This document shows, piece by piece, positions 1 to 6,628 of a stretch of DNA of 22,141 nucleotides. This DNA comes from JBBBNV01 sp037137075 (lineage in GTDB: Bacteria; Bacillota; Bacilli; Paenibacillales; NBRC-103111). Under the pieces are notes generated by a model. That model was not told the origin of the DNA. It did no database searches and saw only the letters and a list, made by a program, of their open reading frames with translations. The stretch covers positions 1-22,141 of the forward strand of contig NZ_JBBBNV010000045.1 in the NCBI RefSeq assembly GCF_037137075.1. Reading direction: 5' to 3'. The position numbers and the translations under genes are program-made. Position 1 is the first letter of the stretch. Each line of letters begins with the position of its first letter.

Positions 1-58
1 TCGCTACAGCTCGTTGAGCTTATTTTTTCACTGCAACATTCCACTCGCTGGCTTATCC

Positions 59-77
59 TCAGGGTGCGGAATGTGAG
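59..77 (+). repeat. 19-bp dispersed-repeat segment, left copy
   Basis: These 19 bases recur exactly, in inverted orientation, at 21942-21960. Upstream of the identical core the two copies also share a CGCT and an AT at the same spacing, so the match is not confined to the 19-mer. The segment abuts the receiver-domain fragment that follows, which suggests that a repeat replaced the 5' part of that gene. The junction position is inferred. Confidence 0.55.
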
Positions 78-164
78 ATCAAGCAGGGCGCCAAATCATA
101 TTTGGTTAAACCGATTGAAGCGACAACCCTGTTGAATACCGTGGACAAGGTTCTCGCCATGTAG
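75..164 (+). pseudogene. C-terminal remnant of a CheY-like response-regulator receiver domain
   Basis: The reading frame ending in TAG at 162-164 encodes IKQGAKSYLVKPIEATTLL followed by NTVDKVLAM. GAKSYLVKP is the typical beta5 segment of a receiver domain, with the conserved Lys-Pro, and the rest fits the last helix. The same frame has a TGA at 15-17 and receiver similarity fades upstream of about position 75, where the 19-bp repeat begins. The Asp phosphorylation site and all upstream elements are missing from the window. I read it as a truncated remnant. Because the window starts here, a frame error or an intact gene beyond the edge cannot be fully excluded. A terminator follows at 262-306. 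Confidence 0.5.
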
Positions 165-261
165 AACGGCTCTTTTGAGACCGGCAGGATAGGGACTCGG
201 GACCCGCAGGAACCATTCTACCATGGTTTGCTTCATTAGAGACAAATCCCGGATTCATAAC

Positions 262-306
262 AAGAAGCTTCCGCAACCATCGTCGAGATGGAAACGGAAG
301 CTTCTT
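262..306 (+). terminator. Rho-independent terminator, possibly bidirectional
   Basis: AAGAAGCTTCCG at 262-273 pairs perfectly with CGGAAGCTTCTT at 295-306. A smaller inner stem CCATC/GATGG lies at 277-281/287-291. The right arm runs into a T-rich stretch on the plus strand. It lies between the plus-strand receiver remnant and the minus-strand tail-collar pseudogene, where it could stop both. Confidence 0.7.
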
Positions 307-493
307 CTTTTGCTATATGAAGGCCAGACCTTGATAGTTATACATACGGCTTCCCCCTGCGGAATGGCCGCCCCTGCAGCTGATTGACAGCGGTCCTGCG
401 CCCAAACACCGCGTGCCGGGATCTGCACGAAGCGCCTCTAGTGTTACACCCGGCAACAAGAGCTGCCGCTTGCGCAAAGCAGGGGGTATACCT

Positions 494-1014
494 TTACTGA
501 TGAAGAGGGAATACGCCGTACAAACTAATAATATAGGATACCCCAACATAAGGCTGCATATTGTTATGCGAATGACTTCCGCCGGTTAATCCCACAGCCG
601 CCGGATTCATCTGCGTATTCGGCTGTGTATTATACATGTTCGGTGTTCCTCTGCCTGCTGTATTGGCCCAAATCGACCCGCCTGGAGAAGTCACACCGGG
701 GATAGACACAGAAGCAACGGTATGGTTATGATTCGGTATTTCCGAAGACAACAATGTTACATGCTCCGTCCCTGCCGTTTCCCCGAGAGTGCGTTTAGTT
801 AAACCGGGGCCCTGTCCTTGATGAATCGGTGCTTTACCGCGCAGGTCGGGCAAAGCAAACGTGGTTTTCCCATCTCCTCCATAAGTAATACCCAGAATGG
901 AATATATAGAGTTGTGTTTTGAGAAATTGGAAGTAACTAACCGTTACAAAGCGCCCAGCCCTTGGGTGCGAAGCTGCCTGCAAACATCCGAATTTCACCT
1001 GCATATGAATCCAA
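494..1014 (-). pseudogene. Broken phage tail-collar (microcystin-dependent-protein-like) gene
   Basis: Reading leftward from a TTG at 1014, with AGGTGG about 9 bases upstream, gives LDSYAGEIRMFAGSF and then APKGWALCNG. This is the standard N-terminus of the phage tail-collar protein family. A TAG at 937-939 sits where family members usually have Gln. After it LLPISQNTTLY continues, but two surplus bases near 902-903 shift the frame. The remainder reads SILGITYGGDGKTTFALPDL and then RGKAPIHQGQGPGL through to the usual C-terminus ending YIISLYGVFPLHQ. The full length (about 173 codons) matches the family. With one stop and one frameshift the gene is almost certainly inactive. A start at TTG 853 would yield only the C-terminal 119 residues without the collar N-terminus. 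Relatives form trimeric fibres in phage tails or contractile particles. No other tail genes are nearby. Confidence 0.8.
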
Positions 1015-1203
1015 TGCTCCTGACCACCTTTTTAAACATGTGAGAACGAAGTGCTGGCTAATGAAGTCGAATCAAGCGCCAATCGCGATCCCAGCCGGTT
1101 TCAATGAACGCCGGTCGGATTGTGCGCCTTAGTCCGAAAAGCGGCCGCTGCACTCTTCTTCCCGCTCGTGCTCCAGTCCCCTTGAGCCAAGCTCGCCTCC
1201 TTC

Positions 1204-1671
1204 TTATTGTTTCGGATACCATCGCATCACTGCATGCAGCTCGTTATACGAATCCAGCTTAAATTCCAGCCTCTCATACAGCCGTGCCGCCGGATTACCG
1301 GCCGCAACCGTAAGCCGAACCGGCTTTCCCTGCTCCGCGGCCTGCTCCTGAATACGGCGGATAATCCGGGAACCTATGCCCGATCCGCGCTGCTCCGGCA
1401 GGACCGCAATATCAACCAGCACCCATTCCTCATCCGTCTGGGCAACATGCACTTTGCCGGCATCCTGCCCGTCCAGCTGAATAATATATAACCGGGAGCC
1501 TGGATACTGCATCGCATACGATTGCTGCTGAAAACGGTACTGCATCTGCAAAAATGTCTGAAGCTGCGCTTCATCCCACCCCCAATGTTCAACCTCCTGC
1601 TGTCTTCCCGTTGTATAAAGCCGGAACAGCAAAGGATGCTCAGGCCCAGCTTCGATCCAGTCTAAATTCAT
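1204..1671 (-). CDS. GNAT-family N-acetyltransferase
   Basis: About 155 residues with a typical GNAT fold signature. Motif A reads VDIAVLPEQRGSGIGSRIIR, containing the acetyl-CoA pyrophosphate-binding Q-R-G-S-G-I-G loop. The later segment VRLTVAAGNPAARLYERLEF is motif B, with the usual Asn-Pro-Ala-x-x-Leu-Tyr. I chose ATG 1671 (MNLDWIEAGPEH) because the family N-terminus begins there and AGGG lies about 11 bases upstream. A TTG at 1713 would add 14 poorly conserved residues. The substrate cannot be predicted; relatives acetylate amines of small molecules or protein N-termini. It stands alone between a broken phage gene and a broken SLH gene, with no operon partner. Confidence 0.85.
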   Translation of the reverse strand: MNLDWIEAGPEHPLLFRLYTTGRQQEVEHWGWDEAQLQTFLQMQYRFQQQSYAMQYPGSRLYIIQLDGQDAGKVHVAQTDEEWVLVDIAVLPEQRGSGIGSRIIRRIQEQAAEQGKPVRLTVAAGNPAARLYERLEFKLDSYNELHAVMRWYPKQ

Positions 1672-1794
1672 GCTTTCACTCGCCCTTTTACGTTCTTTAA
1701 CATCATTCAACAAAACCCAAACATCTCATATATAACATCCTAATATTTACCTCGTCAATTAAATATTCATAATATTATTATAATTCCGAAAAAG

Positions 1795-1821
1795 TCCGTG
1801 CCGCCATAACGACGACACGGA
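1795..1821 (-). terminator. Rho-independent terminator after the SLH gene
   Basis: On the minus strand TCCGTGTCGTC (1821-1811) pairs with GGCGGCACGGA (1805-1795) through 11 pairs, two of them G-U, around a 5-base loop. CTTTTT follows. It begins ten bases beyond the SLH stop codon. Confidence 0.8.
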
Positions 1822-1830
1822 TTATCATGA

Positions 1831-2357
1831 TTACATCCGTCCACCGGCCTCCAGCAGTCTTACAATAACTGCAGCCAGTTGCCCCCGAGTCATCGGCTTA
1901 TCCGGCACGATTTCCCCGTGCATCCCATCCATAAGCCCATACTTGATGCTGATTCCCGCCGCCGTCTGCGACCAGCCTTGGAGACTATCGCTGTCCGGGA
2001 AAGCTTCCAGAAGCGGCTGCAGCTCACCTGCTGCAAGACTGGTGTCCATATTCATTACCTTCATCGCCCGGAGCAGCAAGACCATCGCTTCTTCCCGTGT
2101 AATGGCCTGATTGGGACGAACACTGCCGTCTTCATATCCGCCCAGAAGACCATACTGCACTGCAGCGGCAATCGGACCGGCATACCAATCGGTCTGCATC
2201 ACATCAGTAAAGCTCGATTGCCCCGCAATGCTTGCGGCATCCTGTATGGATTCAGCACCATATCGGGTGCCGCATACGCCCGAATCGGCAGCAATTGGAT
2301 AGCCAGCAGCACATACAGCACTGAACTGAACCATACCCATTTCCATTTCATCCCCAT
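1831..2357 (-). pseudogene. Small secreted SLH-domain protein, frameshifted
   Basis: ATG 2357 follows an excellent GGAGG site (spacing about 5) and encodes MGMKWKWVWFSS, a hydrophobic core VLYVLLAIQLLPIRA and then YAAPD. This is a clear signal peptide with an Ala-x-Ala cleavage site. That frame hits TGA at 2199-2201 after 52 codons. The next frame, overlapping it, carries two S-layer-homology repeats: FTDVMQTDWYAGPIAAAVQY... with TREEA, and FPDSDSLQGWSQTAA... with MTRGQLAAVI. Joining signal peptide and repeats requires a one-base loss (or two-base gain) around 2210-2290. Intact, the product would be about 175 residues, exported and anchored to secondary cell-wall polymer or pyruvylated glycans. 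The 203-residue frame starting at 2442 lacks the signal peptide and is probably not the real product. A sequencing error could also explain the shift. Confidence 0.7.
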
Positions 2358-2670
2358 CGTCTCCTCCCTCCGAATAACGATATCGGAAACTTCTATATAG
2401 GAGGAGAAATGGTTTATTATGAAGCGAAGTTGCCCCGTTCATTCATCAAAGTACATGACATCAGAAAGTTAATCAATGTTATAAAAGGTGAATGATAACG
2501 CATTCTCTACGATGACAATTCATAACAATATGGACGGCCGCTATCTCTTCTGGAAATCAAACCAACGATGAAAGCTAAACACTCGATTTTTTTATCTGGG
2601 CTGACCTAAACTCACACCGTTTTCCTAATGAGCAGGGAATGAGCCCTATCACCGGTTTAGAAGATGCAGC
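2358..2670. other. Gene-free interval
   Basis: No frame with a family signature or a ribosome binding site is visible here. It contains the promoter side of the SLH gene and an A/T-rich stretch. Nothing further can be assigned. Confidence 0.5.
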
Positions 2671-2698
2671 AAAAAAGGCAGTCCCAGGAAGGGCTGCC
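2671..2698 (-). terminator. Rho-independent terminator of the GGDEF/EAL gene
   Basis: On the minus strand GGCAGCCC, loop TTCCT and GGGACTGCC form a stem with one bulged base, followed by TTTTTT. It lies 27 bases past the stop codon of the upstream gene. Confidence 0.85.
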
Positions 2699-2724
2699 GC
2701 CTTATTTTTACCACGGTCTATGTC

Positions 2725-5031
2725 CTATTCCAAGCGCTGCTTGTTCATTACCTGTACGGTTTGGGCCTGAAAAATTCGCTCCAGCTCTTTGGTCGGCATC
2801 GGCCGGTAATAATGATAGCCCTGAATGTGAGAGCAGCCGATTTCCTGCAGGAACCGTACCTGCTCGGCAGTCTCTACCCCCTCCGCCACTACATCCAGCT
2901 GCAGCTGACGGGAGACGAGAATCATCGCCGAGATAATGGCCTCGTCTTTATCGTCCCTGTGAATGCCGTCAATGAAGGATTTGTCGATTTTAATTTTACT
3001 TATCGGAAACCGCTTCAAATAGCTTAACGCCGAATAGTGTGTGCCGAAATCATCAATCGAGATGCTCATACCGTGCTGAAGCAGACTCATCAGGATACCC
3101 AAATATTCATCCTTCACCAGCACTGTCTCGGTAATTTCCAAATCCAGCCATTGCGGTTCCAATCCGGTTTCGGACAATATTCCAAGCAGCAGCTCCTCCA
3201 CCTGCGGCTGATAAAATAACGACGCCGGCAGATTGACGGCTACCTTTATTTTGGGAAAGCCCGCATCCTGCCATGCTTTATTGCGCCCGCACGCTTCCCG
3301 GATGACCCATTCTGTCATCGGCACAATCAGCCCGGTCTCCTCCGCGATGGGAATGAACTCCCCCGGCGGCACAAGCCCGCGCTCCGGATGCCGCCAGCGT
3401 ATCAGCGCCTCAATGCCGACAATCGTGCCAGTCAGGCTATCCACCTGCGGCTGGTAAAACAGTTCAAATTCATTCCGCTCCAGAGCATGCCGCAGCCCGC
3501 TGGCAAGCTTCAGCTTCTCCACTGAATTTACCGCCATGGAAGCTTCATAGAAGCGGTAGCGGTTTCCTCCTTCCGCCTTGGCCTTGTACATGGCAATATC
3601 GGCATTTTTCAGAAGCAGATCCGCCCGCTCCTCCCCTTCGGAGAACAGGACTACCCCGATGCTGGGTGTGACGTAAAATTCGAAGCCGTCCAGCCAAACT
3701 GGAGCTTGAAACAAGCTCAACAGCTTCTCCACTTCCGGCTTCACCATTTCAACTCCGCCCACGGCCTGAAGGAGAATAACGAATTCATCCCCGCCCATCC
3801 TGGCAAACAGGTGATACGAAATTTCACTTTCCTCGATGCGCCGGGCAATGCTTTTCAGCAGCTCATCTCCGACCAAGTGCCCAAACGAATCGTTGACCGT
3901 TTTGAAGCTATCCAAATCAAACAACACCAGTGCCGTATCCACTGCGCCATCGTATTGTTTCCGCTTCTCTACGGCTTCTTCCAGATGACGCTGCAGCTTG
4001 GCCCGGTTTGCGATTCCCGTCAAGCCGTCTGAGTAAGCGAGGTGAAACAGCTTCTGCTCAGATTCCTGCAGCGCATCGGAGCGCTGCTCCAGCAGCCCGT
4101 ACTGCTGTCGAAGCTCCCCTTCTGCGTTTGAGAGCTGCTTGTAGGCCTGCGAAATCTCTTCATTGGCCTTCTGCAAATCCGTTGTCCGCAAGCATACCTC
4201 CTGCTGAAGCCTGCGCTTGACTCCGATTAAACGACATACGGAATATGCAATCAACAGCAGCAGCGAGTAACTGACTGCACGCAGCAGCCACATACTGTTT
4301 TTGACCGTTTGCAGATCGTCATCTCGCGGTTTGGCTGCAGCCTCCCAGCTTCCGTCGGGCAATTGCAAGTGCAGCTCAATATGCCGCCCCTCAAACAAAT
4401 CGGGACTTCCGTAGAAAACCTCTCCGCCCATTTTGCGCAGTGCAATAACGGCTCCCCGATCATTAAAAAAATCGGCGTCCGTGTACAGCTGTCCGAGATC
4501 GAGAACCATGCCCACAAGCAGCGGCTCATGGCCTTCACGGAGAATGGCCTGCCGGGCGACCAGACCTGTTCCGCCCTGAATAAGCTGCTGCGGCCCGCTG
4601 ATGGAAACCATCCCGCTTGCCAGTGTGCGAAGCACCGCAGCCCGGATTTGCGGGTCGGTATCCTCAAGCACGCGGTAACCTAACACACTTTCATTGCCCT
4701 CTCTCGGATAAACAAACGTGACTACGCCTTGCGAATACACCGCGGTATTCAGAATCCCCCGCGATGATTTAAGCAAGTCATCGAGAAACGCATTAAACCG
4801 CGCTTCCTGCAAATTATCACCTTCAGTGCCGACAAAAGAGGTGAAGCCCTGCAGAAGCGACACCTTTCGGTTTATCGCTAAGGATAACGCTGAGACCTGG
4901 GAGGACAGCTCCGCCTCCGTAGAGTCATAAACCTGATTGATGAGCACCTGCTCGTGGCGGCCGATAAACACCCATATCAAGTAGGAAATCAGCACGACCG
5001 CCACAAGAACTGTGAACAGCGTTTTTTTCAT
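2725..5031 (-). CDS. Membrane CHASE-GGDEF-EAL cyclic-di-GMP turnover protein
   Basis: A 768-residue sensor enzyme. Numbering below is from the GTG at 5040; subtract 3 for the ATG at 5031, which I prefer (GGGG about 8 bases upstream). One membrane helix lies at 8-26 and a second at about 250-273. They bracket an extracytoplasmic CHASE-type domain containing VVTFVYPREGNESVLGY. A coiled coil (280-330) leads to a GGDEF domain with intact GGDEF at 416-420 and FDLDSFK at 374-380. The EAL domain has E-A-L at 544-546, ITETV, DDFG at 663-666, KIDKSFI and AEGVE. Both active sites look complete, so it could make and degrade c-di-GMP. The RxxD inhibitory site five residues before GGDEF is replaced by ISYH. 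It is monocistronic, with its own terminator and a TGTCGAA box 33 bases upstream. The ligand is unknown. Confidence 0.93.
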   Translation of the reverse strand: MKKTLFTVLVAVVLISYLIWVFIGRHEQVLINQVYDSTEAELSSQVSALSLAINRKVSLLQGFTSFVGTEGDNLQEARFNAFLDDLLKSSRGILNTAVYSQGVVTFVYPREGNESVLGYRVLEDTDPQIRAAVLRTLASGMVSISGPQQLIQGGTGLVARQAILREGHEPLLVGMVLDLGQLYTDADFFNDRGAVIALRKMGGEVFYGSPDLFEGRHIELHLQLPDGSWEAAAKPRDDDLQTVKNSMWLLRAVSYSLLLLIAYSVCRLIGVKRRLQQEVCLRTTDLQKANEEISQAYKQLSNAEGELRQQYGLLEQRSDALQESEQKLFHLAYSDGLTGIANRAKLQRHLEEAVEKRKQYDGAVDTALVLFDLDSFKTVNDSFGHLVGDELLKSIARRIEESEISYHLFARMGGDEFVILLQAVGGVEMVKPEVEKLLSLFQAPVWLDGFEFYVTPSIGVVLFSEGEERADLLLKNADIAMYKAKAEGGNRYRFYEASMAVNSVEKLKLASGLRHALERNEFELFYQPQVDSLTGTIVGIEALIRWRHPERGLVPPGEFIPIAEETGLIVPMTEWVIREACGRNKAWQDAGFPKIKVAVNLPASLFYQPQVEELLLGILSETGLEPQWLDLEITETVLVKDEYLGILMSLLQHGMSISIDDFGTHYSALSYLKRFPISKIKIDKSFIDGIHRDDKDEAIISAMILVSRQLQLDVVAEGVETAEQVRFLQEIGCSHIQGYHYYRPMPTKELERIFQAQTVQVMNKQRLE

Positions 5032-5063
5032 CTCCGTCACCCCGCATCACTTACTAGAGAGGA

Positions 5064-5070
5064 TTCGACA
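5064..5070 (-). promoter_or_regulatory. Candidate Spo0A (0A) box before the GGDEF/EAL gene
   Basis: TGTCGAA on the minus strand, within ATTGTCGAAT, matches the 0A-box core TGTCGAA exactly. It lies 33 bases upstream of ATG 5031. A second exact box lies 37 bases before the chemoreceptor start. Function is inferred from the motif only. Confidence 0.45.
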
Positions 5071-5120
5071 ATTAAAGCCATTTTCCTCTATCACGGGGAC
5101 TTCGGCTTTCGCGAAATATT

Positions 5121-5155
5121 GAAAGCCGGAACAATCGTCTGCTGTTCCGGCTTTC
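5121..5155 (-). terminator. Perfect 13-bp hairpin after the lipoprotein gene
   Basis: GAAAGCCGGAACA at 5121-5133 pairs without mismatch with TGTTCCGGCTTTC at 5143-5155 (loop 9 bases). It starts 22 bases past the lipoprotein stop. The downstream T-tract on the minus strand is weak, but position and stability favour a terminator. Confidence 0.7.
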
Positions 5156-5177
5156 ATGAAGTATCCGCTATATTGAG

Positions 5178-5981
5178 TTATGCTTTGGTTTCGCCCGTTT
5201 TCGTTTGAAGCAATTGCAGCAGCTCGCTGCCTGCATTCATGTTCATACCGCCACGGCCGCCGCCTTGGCCTGCTTGACCGCCTTGGCCGCCTGGTCCCCC
5301 CTGGCCTGCTTGACCGCCTTGACCTCCTGGTCCGCCTTGCCCTGCTTGGCCGCCTTGGCCTGCTTGACCGCCTTGACCTCCTGGTCCGCCTTGCCCTGCT
5401 TGGCCGCCTTGGCCTGCTTGACCGCCTTGACCTCCTGGTCCGCCTTGCCCTGCTTGGCCGCCTTGGCCTGCTTGACCGCCTTGACCTCCTGGTCCGCCTT
5501 GGCCCGCTTGACCGCCTTGACCTGCTTGACCGCCTTGGCCTGCTTGACCGCCTTGGCCTGCTTGACCGCCTCGCTGCCCCTGCTGCATCTGTGCCGCATT
5601 CTCCTCCAGGTATTTGTTCTGCTCGGCGGTTAAGCTTTTAAGCAGCGTCGTTTTTTGTTCCGCGCTCAATTCATTTTTGGTTATCGCTTCCTGTACAATC
5701 GGCAGCATAGCCGTGGCCTGATCCTTCGTTATGGCTAGCCCTTCCGCCTTATCCATCATAATCAGGGACCGGAAGGTTGTCATCAGCAGCAGTTGATTCT
5801 CGTTCATTTGCATTCTTGCGCCGCTTTGGACTTGACCTTGGGACCCCTGCCCTGCCGCCGGCGTGCTTGCCGCTGCATTTGTGCCGGATGAATCAGTGGA
5901 GGCTGCATCCTGCTGCGCCCCACAGCCGCTCAGTATTGCTGCTGCAATGACGATGCTGCCAATCGTTGTTTTTATATTCAT
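5178..5981 (-). CDS. Lipoprotein with collagen-like Gly-X-Y repeat
   Basis: A 267-residue exported lipoprotein. Residues 1-20 form a type II signal peptide with lipobox LSGC; Cys20 would be acylated. A Ser/Ala/Thr-rich linker (21-55) leads to a predicted helical region (56-128) containing LLLMTTFRSLIMMDKAEGL and LTAEQNKYLEENAAQM. From about 134 to 240 every third residue is Gly (triplets GQA, GQG, GPG), followed by a short C-terminal tail. The Gly-X-Y pattern could form a collagen-like triple helix, but there is little Pro. I do not recognise the helical domain or know its function. The start has GGGAG upstream and gives a textbook signal peptide. It is a single gene, with the GGDEF/EAL gene downstream on the same strand but separated by a hairpin. 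Confidence 0.85.
   Translation of the reverse strand: MNIKTTIGSIVIAAAILSGCGAQQDAASTDSSGTNAAASTPAAGQGSQGQVQSGARMQMNENQLLLMTTFRSLIMMDKAEGLAITKDQATAMLPIVQEAITKNELSAEQKTTLLKSLTAEQNKYLEENAAQMQQGQRGGQAGQGGQAGQGGQAGQGGQAGQGGPGGQGGQAGQGGQAGQGGPGGQGGQAGQGGQAGQGGPGGQGGQAGQGGQAGQGGPGGQGGQAGQGGPGGQGGQAGQGGGRGGMNMNAGSELLQLLQTKTGETKA
5262..5573 (-). repeat. 54-bp tandem repeat coding for the collagen-like region
   Basis: Nearly identical 54-bp units begin at 5311, 5365, 5419 and 5473, each coding for 18 residues of the form GGPGGQ plus GGQAGQ twice. Flanking shorter 18-bp units extend the array on both sides. The near-identity at the DNA level indicates recent slippage or recombination, so repeat number probably differs between strains. 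Confidence 0.9.
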
Positions 5982-6207
5982 TTTATTTTCCCACTCCCAT
6001 TGCTATAATTTACTAATCGTCTGTCATGACCAATCGTAAGCAATAGACCTTAATGAGACTTTAATTTGAACTGAAGAGAGGCTTAAAATCAGCTGAACAT
6101 CCCCTGAAAAGCCCGTTACAGCTACTTGACCGGCTGCTGGGTTGCTATTTTGAAACGAGGGTCTTGTCCTGCTCCATGGCGGTTGTCTGCGGGCTGCGGG
6201 CTGCCGT

Positions 6208-6384
6208 CTAATCGGCGCGTTTTCCTTGTTCAGCCGGTCCGACATCAATAGAGATGACGCCCACGCCGGGCGTACTAAAACAAGCCGCCATCCCACAAAA
6301 TTGCGGCTTTGGCGGCTTGCTTGGAAACGTATGATTGTGCAGTGCAAGTGCGTGATTGTGCAGTTCAACTGCGGAGTTCATCAT
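6208..6384 (-). CDS. Doubtful 58-codon ORF inside the repeat-like region
   Basis: ATG 6384 to TAG 6208. The product begins MMNSAVELHNHALALHNHTF; the LHNH doublet comes from a 21-bp direct repeat (TGATTGTGCAGT at 6332 and 6353 on the plus strand). AAGGAG lies about 13 bases upstream, which is too far to be convincing. A perfect hairpin (6281-6319) lies inside the frame. No domain or membrane segment is visible. More likely part of a non-coding repeat than a protein gene. Confidence 0.25.
   Translation of the reverse strand: MMNSAVELHNHALALHNHTFPSKPPKPQFCGMAACFSTPGVGVISIDVGPAEQGKRAD
6281..6319 (-). terminator. Hairpin with T-tract, possible distal terminator of the cbi operon
   Basis: CAAGCCGCCA (6281-6290) pairs perfectly with TGGCGGCTTG (6310-6319). 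On the minus strand the stem ends GGCTTG followed by TTTTAG. It is about 310 bases past the cbiA stop and is the first hairpin with a T-run after it. It could instead be a structural part of the repeat. Confidence 0.4.
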
Positions 6385-6628
6385 CAGCCCGCGACTACTC
6401 CTTGTTTAAGAGCGGCTGTTTTCTCTTTTGGCAAACGAGGCGGGCCAGAACGGGGCCCGAAGTGTTGTGCCACACACTTGAGATTGCGCCTGGAACGGCA
6501 GCCAGCGGATTAAACGGAGCCGCAGCCAGCGCCGCACTCATCCAGTGACCCGGCTTGATTTGAATCCCAAATAACAGGATTCTTTTCCTATGTTGCGGCA
6601 AATTCCGCGGCTTGTACACTAAACGGTG

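Larger units (their letters stand above)
6010..6625. repeat. Intergenic stretch, probable dispersed Paenibacillus repeat
   Basis: No recognised gene. On the minus strand a 74-codon frame (6395-6619, GTG start) is followed 10 bases later by a 58-codon frame (6208-6384). Neither has a known domain. Conceptual peptides such as FPSKPPKPQFCGMAACF and STPGVGVISIDVGPAEQ match what I remember of many small hypothetical ORFs scattered through Paenibacillus genomes. That suggests a dispersed repeat rather than genes, but it is memory, not a search. Confidence 0.45.

Noticed and set aside
313..549. 78-codon minus-strand frame ending MYNYQGLAFI
   Set aside because: Its first 20 codons only shadow the collar gene end. 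The rest (including LGAGPLSISCRG) might be a remnant of an unknown gene, but there is no ribosome binding site or family match, so I do not call it.
5262..5573. CRISPR-like appearance of the direct repeats
   Set aside because: Repeats are contiguous without unique spacers and keep the reading frame of a lipoprotein. The same holds for 15443-15658 in cbiX.
5180..5641. Plus-strand Leu-rich frames opposite the lipoprotein repeat
   Set aside because: They are translations of the 54-bp repeat on the wrong strand, with monotonous Leu/Arg/Asp composition and no start context.
6004..6009. Plus-strand TATAAT
   Set aside because: No matching -35 element and no plus-strand gene follows.
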